Shown here in pieces: positions 45,801 to 61,730 of a stretch of DNA of 64,000 nucleotides (within the stretch, counting starts at the first letter, position 1; the number at the start of each line of letters is the position of its first letter). Origin of the DNA: Synaphobranchus kaupii (lineage: Eukaryota; Chordata; Actinopteri; Anguilliformes; Synaphobranchidae); assembly GCA_029718625.1 (NCBI GenBank), contig JAINUF010000029.1, positions 865,401-929,400 of the forward strand, in the 5' to 3' direction. Below the pieces are notes generated by a model, which saw nothing but the letters and a program-made list of their open reading frames with translations, ran no database searches and was not told where the DNA came from. The position numbers and the translations under genes are program-made.

Positions 45801-47158
45801 TGCAGTGAGATACTGATCCCACCCAGAAAGATATACTGTATGCAGTGAGATACTTATCCCACCCACAAAGATATACTGTATGCAGTGAGATACTTATCCC
45901 ATCCAGATATACTGTATGCAGTGAGATACTGATCCCACCCAGAAATATATACTGTTTGCAGTGAGATATTTATCCCACCCACAAAGATATACTGTATGCA
46001 GTGAGATACTTATCCCACCCAGAAATATATACTGTATGCAGTGAGATACTGATCCCATCCAGAAAGATATACTTTATGCAGTGAGATACTGATCCCACCC
46101 AGAAATATATACTGTATGCAGTGAGATACTTATCCCACCCACAAAGATATACTGTATGCAGTGAGATACTGATCCCATCCAGATATACTGTATGCAGTGA
46201 GATACTGATCCCACTCAGAAATATATACTGTATGCAGTGGTACTTATCCCACCCAGAAATATATACTGTATGCAGTGAGATACTGATCCCACCCAGAAAG
46301 ATATACTGTATGCAGTGAGATACTTATCCCACCCAGAAATATATACTGTATGCAGTGAGATACTTATCCCACCCACAAAGATATACTGTATGCAGTGAGA
46401 TACTTATCCCACCCAGAAATATATACTTTATGCAGTGAGATACTTATCCCACCCAGAAAGATATACTGTATGCAGTGAGATACTGATCCCACCCAGAAAG
46501 ATATACTGTATGCAGTGAGATACTTATCCCATCCAGATATACTGTATGCAGTGAGATACTGATCCCACCCAGAAATATATACTGTTTGCAGTGAGATATT
46601 TATCCCACCCACAAAGATATACTGTATGCAGTGAGATACTTATCCCACCCAGAAATATATACTGTATGCAGTGAGATATTTATCCCACCCAGAAAGATAT
46701 ACTGTATGCAGTGAGATACTGATCCCACTCAGAAATATATACTGTATGCAGTGAGGACACAGATGTATGGAGTCACATACCTTTCAGCAGAAATGTATTT
46801 GTACAATGGATATTAGGTGAAACTGGTGTTTTTGAAGTAAAATGAGGCTAAATTGATATATTCTTGGTGTTATGCAAAGCATTCCCTCTCCTAAAACTTT
46901 GTCTCTGACACATTTGGACTCCAGAAACAAGGCTGTATAAATACTGTGGAAGTTACTCTGGATGTTCACATTAATACTGTGGAAGTTACTCTGGATGTTC
47001 ACATTAATACTGTGGAAGTTACTCTGGATGTTCACATTAACACTGTGCGCAGTTCTTTACTTTTTAAGATTTTGTTTCCTCCACTTCAGTCTCACTCGGC
47101 ACATCCTCTCTTGCGCCTGTCACCCAAACTGAGGAGGAAGAAACAGTTCATCCTCATG
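30818..47158 (+). CDS. nms: Neuromedin S precursor, exons 1-5, terminal exon(s) not found
   Basis: A secreted neuropeptide precursor. Exons are 30818-30890, 31460-31509, 33544-33570, 33674-33727 and 47090-47158, all with AG/GT borders and matching phases (273 nt, 91 codons). Exon 1 encodes a signal peptide (MGITRSQLFLICFVLSFAAW). Exon 2 ends GCVDQVPLRK. Exon 3 is only 27 nt (DKIQDVYKR) and closely matches the KDNQDIYKR cleavage site of mammalian neuromedin S. Exon 4 encodes FLFHYSKSQDSHHSVNSE, the start of the neuromedin-related peptide conserved in NMU and NMS precursors. Exon 5 encodes HPLLRLSPKLRRKKQFILM, matching its end and the next dibasic site. Being next to chst10 and pdcl3 favours nms over nmu. 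I could not find the exon for the amidated FRPRN core before pdcl3. Intron 2 holds a Sleeping Beauty-like element and intron 4 a 12.5-kb array. Confidence 0.85.
31911..32872. mobile_element. Sleeping Beauty-like Tc1 MITE with palindromic core
   Basis: The left end (CAGTTGAAGTTGGAAGTTTA at about 31911, inner copy CAGTGGGTCAGAAGTTTACA at 32101) has the outer and inner direct repeats that define the IR/DR ends of Sleeping Beauty. The right end (TGTATGTAAACTTCCGACTT to about 32872) is its inverse. Between them, 32146-32675 is a foldback module with ends TTTTTAATATTTGGT and ACCAAATATTAAAAA rather than a transposase gene. It lies in nms intron 2 and is non-autonomous. Confidence 0.85.
33105..33205. 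repeat. 21-bp tandem repeat, about 5 copies
   Basis: The unit is GAGGCTAATGTGCTAACTCC plus A, in nms intron 2. Confidence 0.9.
33884..34044. repeat. 34-bp tandem repeat, about 5 copies
   Basis: The unit is GCAAAATGAACGTTCAGTTC followed by TGTAATATAGCATT, in nms intron 4 just before the large array. Confidence 0.92.
34258..46755. repeat. 12.5-kb array of a 40-bp unit, about 310 copies, with higher-order blocks
   Basis: The unit is GATACTGATCCCACCCAGAA followed by AGATATACTGTATGCAGTGA. Frequent variants are GATACTTATCC, CACTCAGAAAT, CACCCACAAAG, TGTATCCAGTG, a shorter CATCCAGATATAC unit, and a unit missing GA (CAGTGATACTTATCTCACCC). Large blocks recur. About 37.7-40.2 kb is repeated at 40.4-42.9 kb (offset 2,768) and mostly again at 43.1-44.9 kb (offsets 2,054 and 1,974), and a 914-bp offset also occurs near 37.1-39.0 kb. 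A block near 45.55-46.0 kb recurs 470 bp later. The array lies wholly in nms intron 4. Minus-strand open frames (MGSVSHCIQYIFLGGISISL type) come from a stop-free 40-bp unit and are not genes. Confidence 0.97.
46943..47047. repeat. 33-bp tandem repeat, 3 copies
   Basis: The unit is ACTGTGGAAGTTACTCTGGA followed by TGTTCACATTAAT. It ends about 40 bp before nms exon 5. Confidence 0.92.
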
Positions 47159-47396
47159 GTGAGATTTATACATTTTACTTATCTGCTTTTATCCATTCCT
47201 ATCGTTATTACACCAGGGAAGAAATTTTCTTTCTCTCTTAAAGAGAAGCAGGGTCTCTGTGGGCTTCTCTTTCGCCACACTGGGCATGGGTACAGCCGCC
47301 ATTTTGTTTCTGAGATTGGTTTTGCACATCCCGATTGGCTGGCTTGAATCACTGCCTCCACACCATTATTCAGTCATGAGTAACGAGAACAAGCAG

Positions 47397-48130
47397 AGGA
47401 CAGACCAGCCAGGCCTGACACGCAGAGCACAGACCAGCCAGGCCTGACACGCAGAGCACAGACCAGCCAGGCCTGACAAGCAGAGCGCAGACCAGCCAGG
47501 CCTGACACGCAGAGCACAGACCAGCCAGGCCTGACAAGCAGAGCACAGACCAGCCAGGCCTGACAAGCAGAGCGCAGACCAGCCAGGCCTGACAAGCAGA
47601 GCGCAGACCAGCCAGGCCGGACACGCAGAGCGCAGACCAGCCAGGCCTGACAAGCAGAGCGCAGACCAGCGAGGCCTGACAAGCAGAGCGCAGACCAGCG
47701 AGGCCTGACAAGCAGAGCGCAGACCAGCCAGGCCTGACAAGCAGAGCGCAGACCAGCCAGGCCTGACAAGCAGAGCGCAGACCAGCGAGGCCTGACAAGC
47801 AGAGCGCAGACCAGCCAGACCAGACAAGCAGAGCGCAGACCAGCCAGACCTGACAAGCAGAGCGCAGACCAGCCAGGCCTGACAAGCAGATCGCAGACCA
47901 GCCAGGCCTGACAGAGCACAGACCAGCCAGACCTGACAAGCAGAGCGCAGACCAGCCAGGCCTGACAAGCAGAGCGCAGACCAGCCAGACCAGACAAGCA
48001 GAGCGCAGACCAGCCAGACCTGACAAGCAGAGCGCAGACCAGCCAGGCCTGACAAGCAGATCGCAGACCAGCCAGGCCTGACAGAGCACAGACCAGCCAG
48101 GCCTGGCAAGCAGAGCGCAGACCAGCCAGG
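47397..48130. repeat. 29-bp minisatellite, about 25 copies
   Basis: The unit is CAGACCAGCCAGGCCTGACA followed by AGCAGAGCG. Variants are ACGCAGAGCA, AGCGAGGCC, AGCCAGACC and a short unit CTGACAGAGCA. A block containing the short unit at about 47818-47930 recurs at about 47988-48100. Three open minus-strand frames are artefacts. Confidence 0.95.
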
Positions 48131-48140
48131 CTTTCACAGA

Positions 48141-48479
48141 GGCCGTGTCCCAATACGACCCCTACACCCTTTTGGGGGGGGCGCATATTTCAGTCCACTT
48201 CGTCAAAAAGCTTTTGAGTGGGCGACTTTTTGTTGAGGGAATTCAGGAGCACACTCATCTGCAGAACAGTGCACTCAATTTCAGTATGTAACCCGGAAGT
48301 AAAAGCGTAAAATACATTACACTTTGTAACAATCGTCATGTTATATTCTCAATAAAAATTTAAATAAATATTACAGGAAGTACTTCCTCACTAGTTTGGA
48401 AAGTGTTTTGCAGGATTTCTTTTGCACACTGCTTTCAAAGTGAGGGCACAGGGAACAGGGGTCGTATTGGGACACAGCC
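48141..48479. mobile_element. MITE with GTGTCCCAATACGACCCC terminal repeats
   Basis: The left end GGCCGTGTCCCAATACGACC and the right end (inverse of GGCTGTGTCCCAATACGACC) match at 21 of 22 bases. AGA flanks both sides (48138-48140 and 48480-48482), a possible 3-bp target duplication as in PIF/Harbinger elements. No protein is encoded. Confidence 0.8.
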
Positions 48480-48740
48480 AGAGACAAGGGACTGAAGCCG
48501 TGTTTCAGAGAGACGACCACACAGAGAACAGCACATAACCCCCCCCCCCCTCTCTCTCTCTCTCTCACAGCCCAGTATTCTCTCAGATGATTGAATCCCA
48601 CACCTGGAAGGACAGTAGCTGACCCCCCCCTCCCCCTCCCTCCCTCCCACTTCCCACTCCCGTTGTTGCTATTGTGCACATATTGGGAGTACAACAATCT
48701 GACACAAATAAATGTCTAAAAAGGTATTACAAGAGTGGTA
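48480..48740. other. Low-complexity intergenic sequence
   Basis: Contains a C run and (CT)n at about 48538-48566 and CCCTCCC-rich sequence at about 48624-48650. No exon is recognised. Confidence 0.5.
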
Positions 48741-48759
48741 GCAGTCCAGCCCCTCTTTG

Positions 48760-48870
48760 TGTATGTATGTGTCTGTGTGAGTGTCTGTGAGTGTATGCAT
48801 GTGTGTGTGTCTGTGTGTGAGTGTATAAGTGTGTGTGCGCGCGTCTATATGAGTGTGTGCACGAGCACAG
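48760..48870. repeat. (TG)n-rich degenerate microsatellite
   Basis: Interrupted GTGTGT/GTCTGTGTGAGTG sequence. Confidence 0.7.
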
Positions 48871-48915
48871 ACGTGTCTGTCACACACATCCTTCTCTTCC
48901 TGTACCTGTAGAGCT

Positions 48916-49185
48916 GGGCTGCGTTCCGACAAAACGCAGCAAAACGTTTAAACGGAGGTGCTTTGAACACCCTGATGTGTTACGCAAGCGTTGCCTTTTT
49001 AATACGGCGGGGTTTATATGCACGTCGCTGCTGATTGGGTAACACATCTGACACACCCACCAAACGAGAGAAAACGTACCTCAAAGCCCGTTGCACACCG
49101 TTTCACACCGTTTCGAGGAAACATGTCGTTCAACCCGGAAACCGTAGCAAAACGGTGCACACCGTTTTCAGATTGAACGTGGCCC
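48916..49185. mobile_element. MITE-like element with GGGCTGCGTTC ends
   Basis: The left end GGGCTGCGTTCCGACAAAAC and the right end (inverse GGGCCACGTTCAATCTGAAA) are imperfect inverted repeats. The interior has several repeated AAAACG/CCGTTT motifs. Similar ends to the element at 13622. Confidence 0.6.
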
Positions 49186-50422
49186 TGGTGTTGAGTTAGA
49201 AGAATAATGTACTAAATAAATGACATCGTGGGAGAGGTCAGTGTTGTCCAATGTTCTTTATGAAACATAAATCAATGGGGAAAACAGTTTAAAAAATACA
49301 AAAACAGGTACAGTGAGCACCATCTACTGTACACCCCCACCCCACTGCCGAAAGCCAGCAGGATTATGTTCTTGGGGGTGTGAGGGCGGTATTAAAGGTT
49401 CAGGACTAAACAAATAAATATGAAATGATTCTGCTGATTTTAACTGACCCAAGTGAAGATTTAGAAATGGAGAGAAACAGGTGGAGCTATCAGTCACTCA
49501 CCTGTATGAACCTATATCAAAATACATCTGTCCACAAATAAGTCTTTTATTGGTTTAAACAGCGAAGCAATAACAGCTCCACCCACTTTCTTTTTTGAGG
49601 AGGTAGAAATGAAACCTTGCCCAATCACTGCCTGGCCTTGCCTTGGAGCATGATGTCCACCCTATACCTAATCCTGACCAATCAACCTCGAGAGAGAAAC
49701 CTGACAATGGACAGTAGACTTGCGTGTCTTGGTGACCTATGACCCTGAAACTCGTCTCTAAAGGGAAAAGCATGTGGATCACGCAGAAAAGTGGATTTCA
49801 ACACCCACCACCTCAGATTGTTCTGAAATGTTTCCTGTAGTTAGAAACAGGTAAGATGAGCTTTCATGTTACATTATTTTGTACAATTACAATTTGATGT
49901 GAGAAAGCAAGCTAATTGAGGCATAAGATTCTGTAAAGTCCCAATCCCAACAGTATATAACATCAGTTCCCTGTTTGATCAGTAGCATGGAGCTACGGTC
50001 TGGCATACTGTTTCTTCATACTATCTAACGTATTCTCAGAGAATATGGCATTGGTCATTTTCCCCTGTATAAATTAATGAGTTGTTGAATTATAGTTCTG
50101 GTAGTATAGTATAGTTCTGGTTTCTGACTGTACGGGCCGGGCCCAGTCTTTATGTGAAAACAGCGTCAGGTCTGTTACAAATTCAGGGTTATGTCTAAAT
50201 CGGTATCATTTGAAAGTAAAGCCTTAATTTAACATTGAAGACACTTTTCTGCACACTTTTTACATCTAATAACAGAAACAGCACCATCTGGTGGAGGAAA
50301 CATTTCACAACAGTCTGAGATGTTATTTCACACACCATGAAACCCAACATGAATGGACCCATGCAGTTTCCTTTCATCCATAAATGCACACACTCAAACA
50401 AACACACACACTCACACAAACA

Positions 50423-50425
<3 letters not shown>
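49186..50425. other. Intergenic region between nms and pdcl3
   Basis: I searched the plus strand for an exon carrying an FRPRN-type neuromedin core and found none. No other gene is recognised. Confidence 0.4.
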
Positions 50426-50476
<51 letters not shown>

Positions 50477-50505
50477 AACAATGTCTCTCACACACACACG
50501 CTCAT
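50425..50505. repeat. (CT)n-(CA)n compound microsatellite
   Basis: About 18 CT units followed by CA-rich sequence, and a second short CTCTCA/CACACA block. It lies just downstream of the pdcl3 stop codon. Confidence 0.9.
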
Positions 50506-50522
50506 GAACTAATTCAGCGCGG

Positions 50523-54375
<3,853 letters not shown>

Positions 54376-55422
54376 TTTGTTCGGTTGTTTAAAAGCCCTG
54401 CTTAAAATCACGTTCTTGTCCAGCCAAACACGAGGAAGTAGAAGGACCGCACTTGAAGTTGTTCCGACAAAAAAGACTAGCCTATTTATATGGATTTATG
54501 CCAAACAGAATTACAGAATTGGACAGTTACTCTGAATAAAATACACTCTCAATAACAAAACAGCATATTGTATTTATCTGAATAACATGTAATGTGAAAA
54601 GTGCTAACGTTCTGCGTATATTACTTTAAATATTTTGCTGAGACCAACTGGACGGACTATAAACGCTGTTGCACCAATATCCGGTTTGTTTCTTCGCCAT
54701 GCCCATATAAGGTCATAACAACGCTACATTCCATTTCCAGCAGCTGAGGGAAAAGCAAACAACAGCTGTAACTAAACGTCAGTCACTCCCGACCTATCAC
54801 TGGAAAGATAAAGAACACGTATAGTAACCATGCTCTGCGTACATTTTAACACTCATTTGCACACCTTTTGAGAAAGTGCTCTGTCTGCTTTCAATCCTAA
54901 ATATATTACCTCAACATTCCAATAAATATTACAATACATTCATTTTGAACTCTCATATGTAGCCTACTGACAAGCTACAAGTGCTGCACAGCTGTGGCAC
55001 TGTAGGCTACAGTATGTAAGCTGCAAAAATTTTTATTTATGAATGGTCCAAATGCTGAACATACACTGTCTTAACTGAGCAATGTAAGACAACTGCATTA
55101 ATAAAAAACCTTCATCATTTTAATATAAAACCAAGCTTGACACCTGACAGAACGTGTAATAGCCTTTTCAATCCACTTTATAAATAAATCCCCATTAGAA
55201 ATATAAAACCACAAATTAAATCTTTTGTAATCTTTAATATCTGAAAATACCTTTATTAATTTGTTTAGTACTGAATTTATATTATTATTATTGTTATTGT
55301 ACTCGTTACTATTGAATCATTACAATGTGTGTGAGCAATCCATGCAGCGATATCAGTAGACAATTTTTTTTATTGAGAAAAAGTTCAGTACAATCAATAT
55401 ACAAATAATAAACAGGTGTGGC
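54376..55422. other. Intergenic region upstream of pdcl3
   Basis: Should hold the pdcl3 promoter. No other gene or clear repeat is recognised; the sequence is AT-rich. Confidence 0.4.
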
Positions 55423-55668
55423 GGGTTAATAATAGGGAATTGATTACTGAATTGAAGAGGTCTCTGATTTCGGGTTAATAATAGGGAATTGATTACTGAA
55501 TTGAAGAGGTCTCTGATTTCGGGTTAATAATAGGGAATTGATTACTGAATTGAAGAGGTCTCTGATTTCGGGTTAATAATAGGGAATTGATTACTGAATT
55601 GAAGAGGTCTCTGATTTCGGGTTAATAATAGGGAATTGATTACTGAATTGAAGAGGTCTCTGATTTCT
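55423..55668. repeat. 49-bp tandem repeat, 5 copies
   Basis: The unit is GGGTTAATAATAGGGAATTG followed by ATTACTGAATTGAAGAGGTC and TCTGATTTC. The copies appear identical, so the array is young. It lies between the divergent pdcl3 and tbc1d8 genes. Confidence 0.96.
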
Positions 55669-56409
55669 AAAAGAAAGGAGGCATAGTGAGAGGGGGTTTT
55701 GCAGATATAAAATTTTGCCATTAAAAGAAAAAAAAAGTTTACAATATATTGGACACATTTATTCTGATGTTTAAAATATACAATTATATCTTTTAAAGTG
55801 AAATTATAAGAACAATCAATGAAGCTAAAAATATGAGCAGTTAAATTTTTCCTGAATATTACAGCACTACAAGATATCAGTGGACTGTCTATTCCAGTAT
55901 ATAACACTTATTACTGTGATTCAACTTAACTGATTTCAGACTGTCAGATAGCTAAGTTAAGCGAACTGAAAATTACAGCGCTCGGCATGCCTCGTATTTA
56001 GTCAGCAGCTCCTGCTGGCAATTCATTATTTTTGGGCGATTTAACATCAGAAAAAATAACCCCCCCAAAAAAAATCCAAGACTGTCGCCAATGACAAAGA
56101 GCGGAGCCACTGAAATCAAACTTCCTCCATATTCGCCGGAACTGTGGAAGGAAGGAAAGCAAAAGGCTAAAATGCGGAAATCAGACGCTTGCTGGAGCTA
56201 CACATTTCACTGGCGAGTGACACAGAGAAAATTACTCGGTTGTGTTTGGTACCGCGAAGCTGCTGAAATCTAACATGGACGAACCGGAATATCGTCTTTC
56301 TGTCCATTCGCACCGATAGCAAAACCGCCAGATACACAAAGCTGGCATGCACCTGAACACAATTGCAATAAAACACGGTTTTGTTGTTTTGATTCGCCTC
56401 CCTTTGACA
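55669..56409. other. tbc1d8 upstream region
   Basis: The last few hundred bases should be the tbc1d8 5' untranslated region and promoter. No motif could be placed with confidence. Confidence 0.4.
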
Positions 56410-59400
56410 ATGTGGTTGAATCCCGAAGAAGTGTTGCTGAAAAACGCACTAAATTTATGGGTGACCGAGAAATCTAATGCATATTTCCTGCTACAGCGTC
56501 GGAGGGGACACGGAGATTCCGGGGGGAAAATAACAGGTATGCCCAGCACTCCAGGGGCGCGTCGGTTCAGACCCCTCTAATAATACCCGGACCCCTCTAA
56601 TACCCGGCTGTGGGGTTCTTACAATACGCATATTCGTCTGCAGTTTTAACGGGGTGATACTTCCTCACGCGAAAGCACCCAATTAGCTGGACGCCCACTT
56701 TTCAAGTTATTAATCTATCATTATGCAATTCCGTCTGTTGACTTGTCTAATCACACAAGACCATTTGATCAGACCCTCTGGCTGGATATGTTTACTTGTG
56801 CATTGAATTAATTTATTATTTGGGGACATATGGACACATTGACATAGGCCTAGTATACATAATATGAACAATAAGTATGTTTACGAACCTATGTGATCCT
56901 CAGAATAACTGCCCATGGTTTTCCGTAATTTCGGTTGAGAGAACAGTGAGATGTCTATTAAAAGTAGGTCAAGTATTTCGTCAGATATTATAATAAATCA
57001 TAACGAATGTGCTATGGAGCTCAGTGACTTTGGGTATGGGCTGTTTCGAACGCAAAAGGAGAGAGAGAGAGAGAGAGAGATCAACCATTTGAGTATATTT
57101 ACCTTTAATAACCATTTTTAGGTTTGTGTGAATTTTTTGTTATCTTTATTGCTGAAAGGAACACTGTTTATCAAACACAAGTTGCATGTTCCGTAAGACA
57201 AGTATTGGCAAGATGACTAGATAGTACAGCTTATGAGTCATATAGCATCACATCTTGATTTAGGATCTTGGTTGAATGATGTTTGAATGTTTTATTTTAA
57301 GGTGGCAGCAGCTCCCACAGCACCTATATTATGAGCCATGGGGTTAACATGATCTGGTTCTGTTAAAAATAATGGCTGTATTGATGGTTAATATGCTCTC
57401 AGATGCATGCATTAGAAATACAAAATTAGTGGGATTTTTATTGTGGTTACAGTGTGTGTTTGATTATTGGGGTTAAAGGTCAAACCGGAGCCCAGCAGGA
57501 GTTTTTGGAGGCTTTTATCAGGACAAAGAAAGGTAGTGTTTGCCTCTTACTCTAGTCACACACAGCCTGCACTCAAAAGGTCTGGGACATTGAAAGGGAA
57601 CACTGACTGTGACTTGTGTTTAATTTACGGTGTGACTGTGCATGACTGTGACTTGTGTTTAATTTAATAGAATGACTGTGCATGTTTTTCTGAAGCAGCT
57701 GCACACTCCGCATGTTTTTCATTCATTATAATGTGCCGTTTCATCTTTCTTAAAGCGTGGAATCTGGAAAGAGAAACCCCCACAGCTGTGGAAACCGTTT
57801 CTCTTTCAGCTATGTGACTGACTGTGCGTCTAAAGCCGGACTGGAATGTTTACACTTTCTATCCTAGATTACTCCGGAAAGCCCCACAAACCAGCATGTG
57901 AAATGTTGTGTGTTATCAGCGATGTGTTGGAACCGGCCAGCAAACGCACGGCAGCAAGGGGTAGTTTAGGTCTGGAACAGGCAGAGGTAGTTTAGCAGGG
58001 GAACGGGCAGAGGTAGTTTAGCAGGGGAACGGGCAGAGGTAGTTTAGCAGGGGAACGGGCAGAGGTAGTTTAGCAGGGGAACGGGCAAAGGTAGTTTAGC
58101 AGGGGAACGGGCATTATTAGTTTAGCTCTGGAACAGGGGCATAACAGATCCATGTTGCCCTCAGAAATGTTATCGTAAAAACGTTTTTATGAATGTGACT
58201 GTTCGGTTCTAAATGTATGTTGGTTGATTGATGCATTGATATCAAGTAGTCTTTTTGGTCCGTGGGGGTTTGAGTTTTGAGTCTTTCAAATACTGAACAA
58301 GAAGGTTTGTGATTACAAAGGAACCGACTTTCCACTGCACCCCCCCCCCACACATACACACACACACACACACACACAAACCAAACACATACAAACACAC
58401 TCGCATGGTTTAACTGCTCAATGTTAGACCAGATGTTCTGCTACCATGGCATTTCCTCTTAAGAGTTGGGTTTTGGCCCAAAACAACAATATTCCCTAAT
58501 TCTTTTAAAAATAAATGTTGATTGCAAATTATTGTAATTTCCCAAGCCTTCCTACTCCTTGTGCCAGCAATCATATCATGATTTAGTGACTTTGCACATT
58601 TGTTACAGAAATGTTCAGACAATGTTTTGTATGAACAGGGCCAAAAGCTTTAGATGATTTCTGTATATGGAACAGATGCCTTATAGGACCTGCTGGTGTT
58701 GTTACTGTTAATCTTACATTTCCTCCTTTTGCTCAGTAGGCTAGCCTGGTTGTTATTGAACGATGCACACACTGTTTTAGGAATGGCACGTATGGGAGAG
58801 ACCTCATCATGGCACACAGCAGATGGAGTTCTGTTTGCCATCTTGTGTGAGGACTTATTAGAAAACCTGAATGCCTTGATTAGCTCTGTTGGAATCCAAA
58901 ATGTGAAAGGCATGGTGTTTTGCATTTTGCGATTTGCTAAGTGCCGATAACACCACCCGTTGATGGAGAGTAGATTAATTAAATACCTCTTTGACCTGTT
59001 TTTCTATGGGACGTTTAACAAAAAAATGTTTCTACCCCAGAGCAGTAATTAATCGTTAAATGGAGATGAGGGAGATCGGCGTTAGAGCCGTCATTACAAA
59101 CTGAAAGAGCGTGATTCGGATGCAATGGAGCAGGGCTCCCATATCGCGCATTCTGCGCCCGTGCGTACCGCCAGCTGCCAGCATCAGAGCCACCAAACCT
59201 CTTACTCCGCGCCGGGTATATGCAGGCTAGGCTTTGAGTGCTTCGCTTTCCTGTGACCGTTGTTAGGTTGTATAGGATGAGGCGAGGATTAGGGTTAGCA
59301 GGATTACCTGACTTGCATTTATTAGCATACATGTGAGAGGCCAGTCTGTGTTACATCAGATCAGTTAGGTCCAAATAAGTTTCCCTGACAGGGAACATTT

Positions 59401-61605
59401 TTATTTTTGCCTGAAAGGAGTCTTTACAGAATCGGACTCTATGTGCAGTCTATATTCCTTTATTTCCATTTCAGTTGCAGCTGTGAGGTTCAGCTTCTTC
59501 ATTTTGAATCTGAATTGTACCAAATGTTTAATCAGAACAATAACGGCGCATTCTTGTTCATGTGCTTGTGTGTCACGTTGGGTCAAGACAGTTCTGCATG
59601 TGTGTGCTCTCTCCCTCTCTCCCTCTCTCCCTCTCTCCCTCTCTCCCTCCCTCCCTCTCTCCCTCTCTCCCTCTCTCCCTCTCTCCCTCCCTCCCTCTCT
59701 CCCTCTCTCCCTCTCTCCCTCTCTCCCTCTCTCTCTCTCTCCCTCTCTCCCTCTCTCCCTCTCTCTCTCTCTCCCTCTCTCCCTCTCTCCCTCCCTCCCT
59801 CTCCCTCTCTCCCTCTCTCCCTCTCTCTCTCCCTCTCTCCCTCTCTCCCTCTCTCCCTCTCCCTCTCTCCCTCTCTCCCTCTCTCCCTCTCTCCCTCTCT
59901 CCCTCATAGCAATTTAAAGTTATGACTCCACTCATAATTCAGAGTAATATGGGAAGGGCTTTTATGATACGAAATGGTAAAGTCTCTGTAAATGCTTTGT
60001 TGGCTTACTTTCATTACTTTTGTAATAATTCTTAATAAAAATGAAAAAAGTGGATTGGAGATGGATTAGTATTGTGGGGGGAAATAATAATAATAGAAGC
60101 AACCACAATTATTATTCCTAAAATATTATTATTAAGATGAACAAACTCAAACTCAAAATGGGAATGATTCAATTACAATACTGATTCTCACATGCCTCAA
60201 AAGAGTTGGAAGGTCTTGTGAAGTTGGAGTGCGCTGTAAATATGATATAGTCCATAACATTCCCTTCCTCTCGGCAGGGCTGCTGGTGGGGGCCCTGGAC
60301 ACAGTGCTGGACTCTAACGCACGCGTCACCCCGTTCCGTATCCTTCTGCAGGTCCCAGGGTCACAGGTCAGCTGGGTCATCGCTAGCGGTAAGGCCGCCG
60401 CCCTGTCTCCCGCCCTCCGCCTGTCTCCCCTCCCCCCGTCTAACCTAAATGTAATATAACCTGTTTTCATTCCGTTTTACATTTTCCCAAATTTTCTAGT
60501 CTATGTACTGTGTGCACACCCATAAAATGCACCAGAGTAGAGTGCACTGCGTATGAAACCGAGTGTACACTCTGTTGTTGTTGAGTAGTATGGGTGAAAC
60601 CGAGTGTACACTCTGTTGTTGTTGAGTAGTATGGGTGAAGCCGAGTACACTCTGTTGTTGTTGAGTAGTATGGGTGAAGCCGAGTGTACACTCTGTTGTT
60701 GTTGAGTAGTATGGGTGAAGCCGAGTGTACACTCTGTTGTTGTTGAGTAGTATGGGTGAAACTGAGTGTACACTCTGTTGTTGTTGAGTAGTATGGGTGA
60801 AGCCGAGTGTACACTCTGTTGTTGTTGAGTAGTATGGGTGAAGCCGAGTGTACACTCTGTTGTTGTTGAGTAGTATGGGTGAAGCCGTGTACACATGGGA
60901 AGAGTGTGTTTCATGCGTGTTTGTTTGGTGTTGCATGTTTGTTGTTGAGCAGGTACAGCGGTGGAGGAGGTAAACAGACACTGGGATTGGCTCGTGCAGA
61001 ACCTGCTCCACTCCCTCTCTGTGTTCGAGAACAAGGATGATGTCACCAGCTTCGTCAATGGGAAAGTGAAGGTGCAGTAGTGTGGGCGGAGTCACTGGGA
61101 GTGTGGGTGATGTTACAGGTGATGTGTGGGTGATGTCACATAGGGGTGTTGGTGATGTCACAGGTGATGTCACAGGGGGTATGGGTGATGTCACAGGTGA
61201 TGTGTGGGTGATGTCACAGGGGGTGTGAGTGTGCAGGTTTGTTTGGTTTAGTCTGCAGTTCTAAACTGCTCAGTTTTGGCTTGAGGCTGTGCTGGGTGGG
61301 GGATGGGGTGGTTAGGGGGGTGTGGGGGCTGGGGGGGGTTGGGGGTATCGGTTCCTGCTGCTGGCACCTGGGCTTATATGCTGTTAGCGCTGACAGGAAT
61401 CACCCAGTTTCACACTATTCAGCTGACCTGCCAAGAACTGGAAAAGCAATGCAGCTCTTTGCAAAACCACTAAAAACCCCCATCTCTCCTACCTTATTCT
61501 CTCTCTCTCCCTCCCTCTCTCTCCCTCTCTCTCTCTCTCTCTTTCTCCCTCTCTTCCTCTCTTCCTCTCCTCCCTCTCCTCCCTCTCCTCCCTCTCCCTC
61601 TCCCT

Positions 61606-61636
<31 letters not shown>

Positions 61637-61680
61637 CCTCCCTCTCTCTCTCTCCCTTTCTCTCTCTCCCTCTCCCCTTC

Positions 61681-61730
<50 letters not shown>

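Noticed and set aside
34135..46612. Dozens of minus-strand open frames of the MGSVSHCIQYIF type
   Set aside because: They come from a 40-bp unit lacking stops on the minus strand. Frames in several phases overlap and follow unit indels rather than codons.
47366..48186. Three 250-270-codon minus-strand frames rich in LVCALLVRPGWSAL
   Set aside because: They overlap in three phases over the 29-bp array, which is a signature of a stop-free repeat rather than coding sequence.
59015..59332. 105-codon minus-strand open frame in tbc1d8 intron 1
   Set aside because: No motif or splice context; it lies antisense within an intron.
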